Counted from the stretch's first letter, positions 11,291-25,851 are shown. The stretch: 64,000 bases of DNA from Anoplopoma fimbria (GCF_027596085.1 NC_072465.1:7730102-7794101); one strand, 5' to 3'. Notes: a model not told the origin generated them from the sequence alone. Numbers and translations: made by a program.

Positions 11291-13161
11291 TCTTTTGAAT
11301 GGGGATAATAACACATACTTCTCCACGAGCTTTCCTCAGAGGCTTTCAAGGTGTTGCACTCATTTGTACGAAAAGTGATTGAACTAAAATGAAAAAAGAG
11401 AGCTTGAGAGAGAAATTCAAACCTTTCTTACGTACCAATTCTGGGTGGGAAAGGATTCTCCAAAGATGTTCGAACATCCGGCAAGGCACTTTAATTGACG
11501 CATACTACCGCCTTGAAAAAGTTGCCATGTGCAAATATTGTAGAAAGACAGAACTTTTGACACTGTTCATAATCCAGGGCTGTACAGATTGTGTACTGTG
11601 TAGGGTTAGGGTCAAGGGGAGTGTGGCCCATGATGTAATGGTTGGGGGGGGGGCGCTGCATGCGGATCACAAATTTAGCCTGTAAAGAATCTACTATCAT
11701 GCCAGTAAAATAATTGACCAAACCAAAAACACATGTGTAAAATGTCAAAAACGAATACCAGGCAAGTCTTTTTTACCTGTAAAACATACCAGAAATTAAG
11801 AGAACTTCATTAAATCCTAATACTCTCTGTGCAGTGATGATAGTACATGAGGGATTGTTCACAAGCCGGATCCAATTGAAACTGGAGTGGGTGGCAATTA
11901 AACTTAGTGAGGAATAAATCTGTTCGGCTCCTTAAACGCAGGTCCTCTTGCCTCAAGTGCTTCAGTTTGTCTTGAACATCCAGCGTTGGACCTGAATCTT
12001 GAAACCCTTCTGCATCTGCTATCAATAAATATCAATACGCCGCAGAATCATTTAATGCTGGCTCACAAAAAAAGATGCTGTGCCACCTATCTGCCTGGTG
12101 AGCACAGCCACCCCGGAAAAAGAAAGGGGGAAAGAAATCAGTTCCTCAGGATCTCTGTCTTGGGCCATTTCGCTCTGTTTACTTGTTAGTGGAATAAAAA
12201 AAAAAACATTCACAAACTGAGGAGCGGAGATAAGATGGAGCGAGCCGGGGCAGAAGTGGGAGAATTGGCTGCTAAAAAGGCAATGGGACAGTATATTGAG
12301 GACACTCTCTCTCTCTCTCTGGCACTGATCCATACGCACAGAGGAGAGAAGTGACTTTTGATTAATCATCTCTCGCAGAATCCCCCAGTAACGTTCCCCC
12401 AATCGATGCGCCTCGCACGCCAGGAGAGAAAACACTCTGCTTATGAATACCATTTTTAAATGATTTAAAACCTTCTTCTGCCCTGTCTGAATTCCCAATT
12501 CTTCTTTGACTTTTGTTCAGAATGAGTCCCCTATGGTTTCTACCTCCCATGCCTACTAATTACGCTGATTGTTTTCCCCTCACAGTGATGCTGCCTTTGT
12601 CATCAAGAGGAAGAGTCATCTTTCATCTTTGCCTGCTGTTGCGTCTGTCCCGGTTCAACCCCGTGGCCACAATTAGACCCACATGACCTTTCACCTTGAG
12701 GTGATGCCCATACAAGTCTGCTTCTGTGCCGTTCTGCCCGTCTGAATCACACCATTTATTTATTTGTTTTGTGTAGATTTATTGCTCTTACCTAGACCTG
12801 CCGTCTGGTTTCAAAGAGCCCTCCTTCAATGTTAAACAAATTGACTCTCCTGACAGGCACATAAAAGCCCTCCAACCGCTCTCTCAGTACTCCTCACAAT
12901 GATGTTTGCTTTTCAGCTAAAGCTTTCATGGATTTCCAATCGAAAAAAAAAAAAAAAAGTACAGTAGACGAACCTCTTTAGCAACCCGTGGAGAAACGTG
13001 GTGAATAAGCACTCTGAAGAAAGTCAGGTTCCTGCTCAAAAAGCAAAATTTTGATGATAAATGATGTGGAATGAGCTGACGATAGATTTCTTTACAGGAT
13101 TATTCAATCCTTTTTTTGTGTGGATTGTGTCATACATACTCATGCTCACAGGCTCTCATTG

Positions 13162-13164
13162 TCA

Positions 13165-13212
<48 letters not shown>

Positions 13213-13246
13213 CTCACACACCCCCCACACACACACACACACACAC
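13162..13246. repeat. (CACG)n then (CA)n compound microsatellite
   Basis: About thirteen CACG units (13162-13213), then a C-run and ten CA units (13226-13246). Confidence 0.95.
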
Positions 13247-15150
13247 TACGTCTCCGTCTTTCTCACAGCCATCTACATTTCCACCTCCATGGCCGTGCTG
13301 CATGGCTGCAGTCTGCGCCCGCATCTTGAGCGCGGGTTTTTGTGTGAGTTTAATGTGTGCTGATTGTCCAGCGGTCAAGCCCCGGCGGAGCAGTGTGGGA
13401 TGTGTGGAAGCGTCCATGGGGGAATTGGGAGAAGAAAGGGGGGAGGGAGGGAGGGAGGGAGGGCGGTTGAGGACACTGTTTCCTTCAGCGGTGGAATGTC
13501 TTCATGCGTGTTCCTGTTTGGAGAGGCTGCTCACAGCTCCCAGAAGTTGGCAGGAAACCACACGCTGCTCACACTGGGGCCGATAAGGAGGAGGAGGAGG
13601 CGAGGAGAGGAGGAGAGGAGGCGAGAGGAGAAGAAGCGGGGTTGTGGTGGTGTGAACGGAGGGAGGGAAGAGGTGGGAGGAGGGGGGGCTTTAGTAAACC
13701 TTCAGGAAGGTAGATTATCCCACGAAATGCTGGCAGAGCTTCAGCCTTTGTGCACGCCTGTGTGTGTGTGTATGTGCACACGTGTGTGTGGTGTGTGTTG
13801 AGTAGAGAATGAAGAAAAGAAAAAAAAAGCAGCTCCTGAGTTTCAATGAATCCGGGGCAGGCTCCACAAAAGGGTCTGCAGAACAAAAGGCCTGCAAGCT
13901 GAGAATGTGCATCGCGGAGGCACGGCCCGATCTCACGCTTTGTTAACTCTCAAACATAACACTGAATAAAGACTGAGACAATCACGCCTCGCTTGTCAAT
14001 TACCTGCCTGTTGATGACAAAGCTGACCGCTCAGCACCTCAGACTGCTGGGTTCATACGTGAGTCCTGTCGCTGCTTCACGCAGGACGACGGAAATGTAT
14101 CTGTGTCGCAATTCTGAGCACACCGTGGAGAAAATTGTTGTTTTTCAAGAGCAAAAATTATGTCTAGCAGAGAAATTAGTGTCAAGCATAGAATAAATTA
14201 TTCTGAGCAAACAAAAACAAATGAAAGGCTCAATAGATCTATTTTCGTTTTTTTCTCCAATCCAATGGAGCACTGCAGGAATGAGTCCTAAAACCATGAA
14301 ATGAGTTAGGATTTAGCACTTACGCTTCCCTCGTCCAAAAGTCAATGGATTTTTGTTTAGACGCCCTTGAATAAGGTCTGTGATTAACACAAACTTAAGG
14401 GTCAGTAAATATTCCTCTTGTGAATTTTGAAGCTTATACATGTCAAAAAAAAGAAGGTTGCTAACAAGTGGCTAAATGATGCCAAACACAAGTCCCCCTA
14501 TAGCTCAGTGGTGGCGACATGACGTTATGTGACCTTGGTGTCGTTTGGTATTCCAATGGAAAAATCCTTTTTTCTCAAGGGAACCAGTGCGAGTCTAATT
14601 TCTCAGTTTGGCTATAAAAAATATGTTATCCCTTCAGCACACTATGGCTAGCAGGCTTATCTACAGTAGGGAAATAGTTGAACTTATTCTGTGGCAGTTA
14701 AAGAGCAAGTGTGCTCAATTTAAGTACTTCTTTGATAATGCTACTTGGGAAAAAAATAATTATTCTGTGTTCAAAATGTCCCACGCCATAACTCAGAATT
14801 CAGACCCAAATATAATTAGCTTCTTGACTCATTATGACGCTTTACATTATCACACAGTTCATCATGGTGAATCAAAAACGATAATGAACCCAGTCTTCAC
14901 AACAGTCATGCATAAAGAGACGTGACAAATGAGATTGGATAGAAGGGTCGCCATGGGTCACCGGTTTCTTCCTCGCAACGCCGCTTCTCAGAGAGTGGAT
15001 GGACCAAGAAAAATGTCAAACATGCACAATTCAGTCCATTTTTGGATTCTGTTTCTCCGAATGCATGGGCTGTTTTTTAACCCACTATAATAAAATTGCA
15101 TGGGCTGAGCCTCACATGTCCAACCGCAGTCTATAGTAATTCCCTCAAGT

Positions 15151-15153
<3 letters not shown>

Positions 15154-15187
<34 letters not shown>
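15154..15187. repeat. (CA)n microsatellite
   Basis: Seventeen CA units. Confidence 0.95.
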
Positions 15188-15191
<4 letters not shown>

Positions 15192-16479
15192 GGGGATTAT
15201 AAATCACAGGCACTTGGGAAAGGTTTCAGCTGACTACGGCTGATGTTTATGGTTTTCTATGACTGGATCCAGCTGTTTTGGAGCCGCACAATGCCCCGAG
15301 AGGCACAGTCAATTTGGCAGATTAGTGTATTGACAGATGGCATGCCATCCATCCAGCAATCAATATGTTTTATTTTAATCCCTTCAAATGTTGACTCAAG
15401 AATGTGGATGCAGAAAACGCCTCTCTCCCCCGGGGCTCCGGTGGCTATTCTACAGCATCCCCGCCCTCCTATTACACCTCCTCCCCCACCCCCTCCGGCT
15501 TTCCTCTCACTCTCACAATGACTTTCTGGCCATCCGCGCAAAAGCAACACTCTCCCCCTCACCCAGAAAGTGCAATAGGGAAACGCTCCCCTCTCCTTAG
15601 AGTGGGGCAGCCAAATCGAGCCAATCAGAGAAGACATCCATCACCATCCTGTGGGGTGGAGTAAATGACCTTGATGTAGTCTTCACACTCAATTTCAGAT
15701 ACCCTTGGGCTCCATTATGAGGAGATTTAGGCAGCGAGAGCTCGGCCGGCCTTCACATTTGATTCGTGCGATACTCGATGTGATGAGTGTGTGATGCAGC
15801 GCAGAGGAAGAGAGTAATTAGGGAGGAGGTACAAGGAAGGAGGAGGGTGAGTCAGCAGGTGATGAAAGCCCCGGCACGAAAATTAAGATGGAGTAAGAGG
15901 GCTCTGGGAGATGAGAGGAGGAGATGGTTGGTAGTGGCTGGAAGAGCGAGCATGCGGGTGGAGGAGGATGGATTGTTTTTCAAGGACTTGTGCCCCTCCT
16001 GAAACAGAACGCTAACTCAAGAACCAACAGCACTCCAGGAAGAGTACAGATGCAATATAAGGGTCGTTTTCAGACAGGGAGGGGGAAAAAAAAGATCTCA
16101 AAGAGTGATCCATCACTGCGGCAGCATGTGAGTGAATTTAAGCATCTGTGAATATAAAAGCACTGGCGCTCTCTTCTCTACTAGCTGCTGGAGAAGAAAG
16201 CCAGACCCGATGTGAGGGGGAAAAAAAGCATGCACAGAGGAAAACGTGTTTGCATACCAACATCACACACAGGAATGTACAAGACATCCGCAGCGACTAA
16301 AACAAAAAGGGATTTTTTTATGTAAATGGATACGGACAATGGTTTCCTTTTCATCTCCACTTCGACTGATCCTTTATGTTATACCAGTCCAGGAGGAACG
16401 AGACGCTCCCCCGGGAGTCCGCTTGAGAAACTCCACCTGCAGCTTTGAGTGGCATCATTAACAAAGGTCAGGTGTGCTC

Positions 16480-16720
16480 ACTGTGAAATTATACACACAT
16501 GAATTTCTCATTGACTTGTTAATACACCAGATTTCCTCGCCCGGGGTGACAGCTTGCCCTTTGCCGACTTCCGTGGGGGAGAGTTAGACGAGAGTGCGCC
16601 ACGTGGGCGCCGCGCATTTTGATTTAATTAAGAGGCTGCTGATAGAAACACTCGAGTCAAACAAGCATGTAAATGTTCATTGACGGACCAAGAGACAAAA
16701 CAAGCCTACGGGATTTTCCA
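16480..16720. promoter_or_regulatory. Possible conserved non-coding element
   Basis: A non-repetitive block mixes a CpG-bearing core (ccacgtgggcgccgcgc, containing CACGTG) with homeodomain-type words (tttaattaag, gttaatac). It has no open frame and no repeat hallmarks. This is the composition typical of developmental enhancers, but conservation cannot be judged from one genome. Confidence 0.2.
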
Positions 16721-17569
16721 GAGTGTACAGTTGATTGTGGCACGGTGATCGATGTCTGAGGCTGCAAGTTCTCAGCTTTGCTTTGGAGTTCTCTTTTTTC
16801 ATAAACTTTACATTTAACATAACTATTCTATTGTTCTTTTTGTTCCAAGCGAAAAGGTTACGTGATGCAAATTACTTTTCTTTTTATGTGGATAGCCATT
16901 CAAACAATGTGGATAAACTAACCCATTCAACATGATATTGGTAAGCTTTGCCAGGTTGGAGCGTAGCAGTCTGTTGCTCTGACAACAGGTCCAGATAAAC
17001 TCAAAGCCAGCCTCAGAGTGCTGAAAACCTAGAAAACAGCTGGTTGGTGCGACGTATTGTCGGACAACGTCGGAAATCAAAAGTGTTTATAGCTGTTTCG
17101 AATGGTCACACTGGAAGGAGGTTTGAATAGCCAGTTGCCAAAGAGAGAGGGATAAGAGATTGTATATATACATGTATTTATAGGATTTTTGTATCTGCAG
17201 AGATGATGGTTTCTCCTGTAAGACGGTCATAGTGTTGCATTTGATTGTTTGCATGAAAAGAGCCAGATGTATCGGAGTAAGGAATGAAAATAAAAATTGC
17301 CAATCCTCTAATTTCCAGCATCTGAAAGCTGTGGGGGAAGGGGGTTCCAGCCTTTTGACCATCACAATGACAATTTTGCTACGCTTCACTTAAATCTTAG
17401 ATTTATCACCACATACATGCATACATGAAATTTGCCTCATTTGTTTTTATTTTTCAGGAGCAGCAGGAAGCATCCAACTTGGGGTTCAGTGTCTCGCTCA
17501 CTTCGACATGTGCAGAGGAGGAGTCGGGGATTGAACAGACGACCCCAAGCTCTGAACACATATAACAGC

Positions 17570-18035
17570 TGTGCCTGATGGGAATGTCATTACATTTTGC
17601 AGCTTTTTGGTCATAAATCAAAGTATTGGCCACGTTTTAATTTTGACCTGTTAGAAGGGGGACATACTTGTTATACAATTTTATGAGAATCCACCCATTT
17701 CACTCAAAACCACAAATGTCAACTTAATCGTGGCACTGAGGGAAGGTCATGGGATTTAGATTCATTCTCTGAGCAACATTAATGTATCGAAAACATTTCA
17801 ATGAAAAAAAAAAAAGAACACAAAATGTCAACTTCATGGTGGTGCTAGAGGAAAAATAAAGGGGTCACCAAAGTCGTTCGGACTCTATGCTCTGGGGACC
17901 ATAAAGGTCTGTACAGAACATCATGGCAATCCAACCAAAAGCTATTAAGATATTATCTTCTGAACCCAAGTGGTGGACCGACTGACCTCCATTGCCCGAC
18001 CATCCATAGAGCATGACTAAAGACATTTCCTTTAA
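17570..18035 (-). repeat. Percomorph interspersed repeat, family A copy 1
   Basis: Starts with ctgatgggaatgtcattac. It runs through 'ggtcataaatcaaagtattgg' and 'ctgtacagaacatcatgg', and ends near gtggtggaccgactgacc. The same ordered words occur in three other places in this window (20100, 33235, 35015). An internal degenerate duplication is visible (two 'acaaatgtcaact'-type segments at about 17713 and 17823). I know the family from many spiny-rayed fish sequences, but its class is unclear to me. Confidence 0.7.
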
Positions 18036-19067
18036 ATCATCGACAATCAAATCAAGCATTCTGCTCCTACCAGTTTAATACACGGGGAAACACACCGACG
18101 AGCTATTCACACATGTCCCAATACATCGCAGACGCGGCTTATCACCAGGGAGGTGAAAACACTCCCAGATAAATCCTACATGTGCATCTCACTAATGATC
18201 CCGCATAGCATGAGCAATTGGCGGTCATAACATTGTGAGAAGGGCTGTCATGTGAGGGAAACACACCATTAAGAGTCAAGCAGCTGTGTCAGATCCGACT
18301 TTTACACAGCCCGCTGCTTTGTCATGTCAGAGAAAGGTTGCAGCTTGTCCTTGTCCACTGAAGCGAGTGTTTGCACAGTGGAAAACGAGCCCAGGGCAGG
18401 TTACGGGTGCTGCGCTCATCCATGTAACTGTAACATATAAAATACTCCGGGGGGGAGGGGACTTCTACTTCTCTGCCTTGTGAGCAAGTGTTGCATGCTC
18501 ACGTGGATGAGATGCAATCATGGTGACACAGTGGAACCAGGACGGGTGCAACAGCGCTGTGTGTCATCACATTGTTGTGAGCACATGAAATGTGACTCGT
18601 CCTGCAGATGACAGACTGTCACAAGGAGAAAAACTGCATAATTAGAAGACGTGCTTAATGAGGTCACAGTTTAAGAGTCCCCCTCCCCCCCAATTATACA
18701 TATATATTTATTACTATGGAGTCTGAATTCTGAGCATGGGATGGAATATTTTTGAAGCACAATAATATTTTGTCGTGAAAATTATATTTAGGCAAGGAAG
18801 TATTTCAATTGAGAAAACTGGCTCTCTAAATGGCATAGAGTAAGTTTAATTAACTCCCTACTTTCCGGTCATCCTACCAGCCATGGTGTGATGCAGGGAT
18901 CATGTGTTTTTGTAGGCCATCCCAGAAGTTCTGGTACTGGTTCCCTTGACAAAAGGCTGTTTGGATTTTTTCATTGAATTTTCGATTATTGCAGAATATA
19001 AACTCTGTGCTAAACAAAAGTTTATGATATCACACGTTTTGTTCTGAAAGATATTCTTCAGAATGTT

Positions 19068-19069
<2 letters not shown>

Positions 19070-19108
<39 letters not shown>

Positions 19109-19114
19109 TATATT
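19070..19114. repeat. (AT)n microsatellite
   Basis: Forty-five bp of near-pure AT, with one phase break (aatata near 19101). It is self-complementary and could extrude a cruciform. Confidence 0.9.
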
Positions 19115-20099
19115 ATTTTATTTTGAAGCGTGAAAGCAATCGTCAGAAGTAAAAAGCATGAGTTAGGCTATAAACGAAGCGCACCATGATCGCATGAGCG
19201 CACGGGGGACTAGTGGGCGTACCAATGTTATGTAACTTATTAGCAACCACCTTTTTTAAGACATAAAATCCTAAGAAGGTGTTTACCGATGTCATAGAAA
19301 TAAAACTTAAATTATATCTTAAGCTTGCGTTTAACCTTATTTAAAGGTGTTTAACAACAAACACATTCAGGAAACACATCGCCTTTGAGAAGAAGGAACC
19401 GAAAGTGTAAAAATGCTAACTCATGTCTGTGTTGTAGGACTCATTACTGCAGCGCTCTGATCCTTTCTATTTAAACTCCCTCTAATGCACAAATTGAAAG
19501 AACTAGGGGGATTACATTTCACTGGAATCGTGTCTTATATAATTACACTCGACACAAAAAACTGATTGATTGATTGGCTGATGGGGAATCATGTGAGAGC
19601 ATTTAAAAACACTTTTACTAATACAGGGTTTAGAGCCGTCTCAGATATAGCGCTTGCGCTTAAGGCATTTAGTTAAGGAGTTCATCAGGAAGGTCAGGTC
19701 AGGTTAGAGTTCATTAGGGTCAGGATTATGGTCTGTCCACTCGGGTTTCCTGGAGGGCAGGATGGCTGTCCTGGAAACCGATCCAGTCTAAGCCCGACCG
19801 AATAAGAAGGATCCATGTGTTGCACCAAAAAGGAGAGGCATGCATCCACTTTTCTAAAAATGAATGATCTGATTGTGATAGAAGTGTATTCTGGGCTTCT
19901 GTGACACATAAGAAAAATAATGGGCTCGCTTATTAAATTATGCCTCACCTTTGGCTTCCCGTAAACAGTTAAAAAAATTGTCCATATCCCTTAACATGGT
20001 GTTGCCTGTAACTGGTCATGTGATCATGCAACAATGTCAAGTGATTGCTTTTTTTAGCTAGCGACATAGCTCTACTGACATTTGTAGCTCCCAGACAAA

Positions 20100-20420
20100 A
20101 TACCCCTATGATCTACAACATATTCATCTGATCCCCAGAGGATGAATCATTCTGATTTTGAAGGTCCTCTGACGTTTTTCTCCAGCAAAACCACAAGATT
20201 TACATTTGTGAATAATCAGGTCGAATCAGGTCATCAGATCAGGCAATTTCTTTAGTCAAATCCTTGCAAAACTAATAACATTCACATCTGCCTTAAACTA
20301 TACTTTGTGTTTTATGCTAATTAGCAACAGTAAGCATGGTGAACATGGTACATATATCTGCTAAGCACTAATATCTGTCATTGAGCATGTTAGTATGCTT
20401 ACATAACCATTAAACTAACT
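20100..20420 (+). repeat. Percomorph interspersed repeat, family A copy 2
   Basis: Shows 'gcaaaactaataacattcac', 'tactttgtgttttatgctaa', 'ttagcaacagtaagcatgg' and 'gagcatgttagtatgcttac' in the family order. Orientation is opposite to copies 1 and 3. Confidence 0.65.
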
Positions 20421-21559
20421 TAATGTCTAACGTCTAAACACAAAATTGTTCTGATGGATCAGTGAAGAAATAATCTGTTCAAAGTTTTACTGCAAAGCCT
20501 ACTGCCGAGATTGCTGAGTCATAACTGTTCTTGGTATTGTTGCAAAAGTCAATGGGCTTCCACTTCCTTACTTACTTGTAAGAACCGGCCAAGAAGCTTA
20601 GTTACAGTATTTTACAAAGCTCACACTATGTAATTGTGACTCACTTATTCTCAAGTGAGTCAAAGAATGAATGACATGTGGTTCCATAGTAGGGCGAGTG
20701 AAAAGTTTCAATGAACCTTTTTTTAGGTCACAAAATAAGTCAATAACAAACATGTAGATAATGTGTAATAATGACGCCAAACAGACTAAACAAGTTGACA
20801 ACAGCACGGCATCCTTTCCCTATTACATTCTAAATAGACATCATCTCACAGCTTGGAAGATCACAAGATGCTCGTTTTCTCTCTAAGCTCGTGTCCAGAA
20901 TCGAGGTCTGTTCTCGATTAGAGCCTGTCACGAAGCCTTCTGTCACACGCTGGGATCCTCCAACAAGCTAGACGGTTGTTTGACTGCCAAGATGTACATC
21001 TCCAAGAATGAGCCTGTTGGCATTAGACTCTCTGCTATATGTTGCACTCCATCTCTCACTCTCTTCTGCTGACATGAACACTGAGGATCACCTACTCTCT
21101 GATTCATTCACTGCTGCTTTATTGGCTTTTGAGAGAGGTCTGTGTGAATGCTGAGCACTTGTTGAGCTCCTTGACATGTACACAGCGCAAGAGTAAAATA
21201 AGTGAGGTCAACTTTTCAAAAGAATTTGACCTAGACCAATGTTGCACTTTGCACATATTAAACAGGGGAAACAGATAAGTATGTAATGCTTTACTTCCCT
21301 TTGAAGAAACATGCTTTTAAAATGTATTTTATTTTCCTTTGCTATGGTGCCATGTGGACACAATAACAGAAACTTCACACATTCCCCATAGCTACAGAAT
21401 AGGTAGGTATTTTTGAGCACCTTTTTCTCTATAATGTACATATTATAGAAAAAACAAATATTTTCTTGAACTAGACACAATATTTTTTGGGTGAAATGTG
21501 CTTTTTTGCAGAGGTCAAATTGGTAGAACAACACAACTCTTGTGCCTGTACGCTTCATA

Positions 21560-21925
21560 TATGAAGATAGAGCCAACAGGCAGTTTGCTTAGCATAAAGA
21601 CCGTTAGCCCAGTTCTATTTGAAGCTCATAGAAAAATCTGCCTAACAGCTCCTCACTTGTGTGCATGCTATATCATGTTTGATTAATCCGTACAAAAAGG
21701 GAGATGTAGAAACAACAAGTTCTGGTTTTATAGGGAGTTATGTGCTGGAACTGTTTTCCCTTTCTTTCAGTCCTTTTGCTAAGCTATCGCCTAGCTAGCA
21801 ATAGCTTAGCTAGCTAACAACCTGTTGGCTCTAGCTTTAAATGTAGCGTACAAACATAAGAGTGGCATCAATTTTCTCAAGAAAATATCAAGACAATTTA
21901 TATTTGCCAAAATGTTGGACCCTAC
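21560..21925 (+). repeat. Fish interspersed repeat, family B copy 1
   Basis: Holds 'tgcttagcataaagacc', 'gattaatccgtacaaaaag', 'gttatgtgctggaactg' and 'gtggcatcaattttctc' in order. The first words recur in copy 2 at 26925. The middle (21780-21820) is rich in ctagctagc palindromes. Confidence 0.6.
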
Positions 21926-24900
21926 TTTTAATGTGAGGACAAAGGAATATTTGCCTATCAATGCGTTAATGACTATTTGCATAATTTGTAATTTTGTGGA
22001 GATTAGGTGGGACAGTCAGCACAAACGATTATCCCATTGTACTAATAGTTTTAATACATGAGATGAGTAGTTTGTCCTGAACAATAAGCATTTGTAGAGC
22101 AAACTCTACTTGACCCCTTAAGGCAAAGTGACATATCATCTCATATTTTTCTACACTTGGAAAAAGTCCTGAGTTTCATTAAAGGGGACTGGCGTGTCCT
22201 GACATAACCCACGGGCTGTGGGGGAAGTGTGTGAGCAAGCGTGCATGGCTTATCAGCACACAAGTAGAACCACGAGTATAGCTAGCATCCCACAGATGTG
22301 TGAAGGCTGGAGTCTGCTGACTGGGTGGGCAGGCGCCTCATTGATTTTTGTGTTGGAGAGATTAGTGCATGTTAGGGTTACACACTCTGGGGCTGGGACA
22401 TATTAAAGAGGAACATACACATTTAGCCCGACTGCAAATCCCCCCCTCCCTCTCTGTTCATGAAGATCAGACGATGGGCTGGACCAGGGTGCAAACAGAT
22501 GTATTACTAAAATTATGCATCTCATGTCTTTTGATCTAATATGAATGAATGCTAATGTTATTCGACTGAGAAGACATTGTTTGAAATAAATCAACATTTC
22601 TAATTCCAATGAAGAGCGTTATTTAAGTTCATAAATGTGCACTTACTACATTTTGGAGTTTTTATCTTATGGTCTTCGTTCAGAAAATAAGGGGGCTTTC
22701 TTAACTTTCTCACTGTCGATGACTTTGACCAGTTCTTTAGTGTTCACTGACAGTCAAAGCTGTCTGCTTCATTTATTATGTTACCCAGGCTTCTTGGGTT
22801 ACACTGATGTGCCTCACAGCTGTTGCCAATGATTTCTTGAATCAAGCACCAGTTGAATGATCATCCAACTGTTGCTGCTCGTTATACTCAGGTGACTCCA
22901 TTCTCCTGGAGTCAACACGCAGCGATTGGTACCCGAGAACGCTGGAAGCTGCGCTTTTGGGTGGCAAAGTAATCGGCAGTGCACTAGTCTGTTCCTGGTG
23001 TCCATAATCAAAGGCTCCATCGTAGAGAGGGGAAAATCACAGAAATGGGCATATCGACAGAAACTTTCAGACAGTCGCTACTCAGAAGTCGTCAAGAGTA
23101 GGTAGCAACCTGGCCAATCACTGAGTGGGCATGCTAATTAGATTGTCACGTTAGCAAAATTACAAATCTTGTCGGACACAGCTGTCCGATTCTTATCAAA
23201 TCGTTTGCCCCATACTGACAACTTTGAAGTATAAAACAGTGATATACGATCAGAAAATGTATAAAGAAATATTTCAAAAATTTTTACCTCCAAAACACCA
23301 ATGCAAACGACCAGTCCAATAACATCCTACTAAATCTTGTAGCACGCCTTCGGAGAGATCAGAGTCTCCATCCAAATTGCCTTTGGACTGACCCAAGGTC
23401 AGTTAAAGCAGCCACTCAGCTGGGGGTTCACAGGTCAACCGCCCTAGCGTACAAGTAAATAGATCCACCAACCTTAACAACAGTTCTCCAAGTGCAAGCC
23501 GGTTATCTTATAGCTTCATTTCTCTTTCAGCTCACAGCCAGCCCCGCTGCAGATAGTTTTTATTCCCCATTATCAGTTCTTATCTGATCTGACACCGTTC
23601 CCGTGGCTTGACACAGCATTTACATACAACATGCGTATTCCATTGCTCTGATGTCAGGGAAATCCACTGAGCTGCCAGTCACCTCGCTGTAGATGTCGAA
23701 CGGCAGAGCCGAGGCCCTCCATTCTGTAAACCTAATGACGCTTTATTCATTTTCTGTTTTTTTGCTCCTTGTTAACACGCTCGCTGCAATGTTTCATTAG
23801 CCCCAAGTCTGGTTCTTTGATGAGAATCAAGTCTTTTAAACTAGAAAGACAGTGTGAGCAGGAAGTTCAGACTTTTTTCTTTAAGTCGTGCTACACTGAA
23901 CGCAAATTTCCTCTCTTCTCTCCCCCCTAAGCCCCGAAGTATTACCCTCTCCGTTGATGCCGCGTGTCAGCTGGTAAGCACGGCGCTGAACCACGCTGAT
24001 GTAATCTACACCTCTCCGTGCCAGAGAACAGCGATTGAAACGCAGCGGGCGGCCGATCCGTGACATGCTGACAGGATCGGCATGGCGACACATGTGCTGG
24101 TATCTGCTTTCATGTAACGCACCCCAGGGGAGGTTGGAATATGGTAGGAGGCGAAGTCTTGTAATGTGTGTAGGGGTTGAAAAGAAGTGGTGCGGGAAAA
24201 AGAAAATGCTACACGACTGGGTGGGATGCATGTGGGTTGGCTGACACCACGTGAAAGAGATCTGCGGAGAAGTGCTGGGTGGAGATAAGGAAGAAGGCCA
24301 AAAGTGAGAGGGCGAGTGGGGGTGGGGTGGGTGGGAGTGAGAGTGACAGAGCATGAAATAGAAAGAGCAGGTTAAAGAAAGTGGGGCTGACTCAGTGGGA
24401 GGAGAGCCTCAGAGTTGCCGCAGAGGAAACGTGGCAGGGTGATCAGGGTGGAAAGTCCACAAGTTTGTTTGCTCTGGGCATGTCAACAAAAAGAAAAAAC
24501 ACCCGAGCCAAACACACTTAGAAAAAAAAGAGGAGGCGGAGTGCGTTTGTGTGTTGACGCTCGAGCAGGAGCTTTTATCTGTGGCAAGATCCCATGTCGG
24601 CAGTGTCAGGGGAGCTCGTGTGCAGGGGTGCTCGGGGAAGCCTTTGTTCACTGTCTGGTTGCAACATACCAACATCCGTGAGGCATCATTAGTTTGAAGC
24701 TCAGCTTCGCTCTGCTCCGAGCCGAGAGGGGCAGAAACGTGGGATTAACACTAAGGCTAAAGGGCACCGTCCTGTGGAACAGAGCAAACACAGGAACCGC
24801 CTCGGAGGATTCCCTTTTTTCCTCTTCTGACGAAGCTCTGATCTGCTCACCTCTGAGAAAAAAGGAAACACCAAAGAGCCGGCGCGATGGTTGATCAAAC

Positions 24901-25722
24901 TAACCCCGGCTTGGAATGAAGTGATACGCCAACAGCTTGTCGACACCAACCAAGGAGAGCTTTCACCCGGTTTGGTTATGATTTCCACACCATGCGCCGC
25001 TTTTGTTTTAGGAGTCACAAAAGAGCCGATCGGTTCCACGAAAGCGGAGCGGGATGGAGGCGAACATGCAAAGCGACGGCCGAGGAGAGGGAGAGCGGCA
25101 GAGAAGCAACAGCTCTGGTTTTATGTTGTTTTCCTACTCCCCCAGCACTTAGAGGATCCCTCCAGCACATTCTCACACTGAAATATTAATCGTGTTTGAC
25201 AGCTGTTTTAGCTGTGAAAACAAACACAAGACCAGAGCTGAGCGCGGAGACATACGATCGAGCGTGGACTGGCTCGGATAAGGAACAACTGTCGTGGGGG
25301 AAAAAAAAGACGGCAGTCTGTGGAAGCAGCCTCATTAGAAATGGGCTGTTGTTTACCAGTGTGAAATGTTGACGCCACGCTGTGTATGGTAGCCCACTGA
25401 GTGGAATACATGTAGTTTAAAAACGGACGTTTAGATATCAGCATGTTGAAGAAGCCTCAGTGCGTGGCTGCTCATCCATGTGACTCTCTTCTATCTTAAC
25501 ACCTACCTACATCCCTGGGACTCGTACGCACTTAACAAGGTGGTAGAACGATGACAGGATTTCTCACACACACACACACGGCGGAGGCAATTTGCAGCAT
25601 TAAGCCGCCTGATAGCACATGTCCACCGAGAGTTAGGGAGTGATTTAACGGACATTGCTCACACCAATTAGAGTGAATCAGCCAGGCGAAGCTACTGACG
25701 ACGAGTGGATGCCGCCGCTGTC

Positions 25723-25851
<129 letters not shown>

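Larger units (their letters stand above)
8461..17400. other. Intergenic, rybp upstream flank, no gene supported
   Basis: No open frame here has a recognisable domain or a chain of plausible exons. Contents are degenerate repeat fragments (9045-9165, 11244-11290), microsatellites (13162-13246, 15154-15187) and purine-rich low complexity (13590-13690, gagg/gaag runs). Moderately GC-rich stretches with TAATTA-like words (about 9400-9760, 12580-12930, 16480-16720) could be conserved enhancers. That is inferred from texture only. Confidence 0.5.
18036..21559. other. Intergenic, no gene supported
   Basis: Mostly AT-rich, with the AT array at 19070-19114 and family A copy 2 at 20100-20420. The rest carries no recognisable coding or RNA gene on either strand. 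Confidence 0.5.

Noticed and set aside
10783..11420. Two similar phrases, 'agcttgagagaagaagttca' near 10790 and 'agcttgagagagaaattcaa' near 11400
   Set aside because: The likeness covers only about 30 purine-rich bases and does not extend into either flank. Chance or low complexity is enough.
12052..12498. 148-codon minus-strand open frame
   Set aside because: No recognisable domain or exon partners, and composition like the surrounding intergenic sequence.
13116..13801. Overlapping 145-156 codon frames on the plus strand
   Set aside because: Built from CACG/CA repeats and AGG-rich low complexity. No splice pattern or known domain.
14498..14517. tRNA-like A box (tatagctcagtggtgg)
   Set aside because: No B box (GGTTCGAATCC type) and no cloverleaf follows within the next 80 bp.
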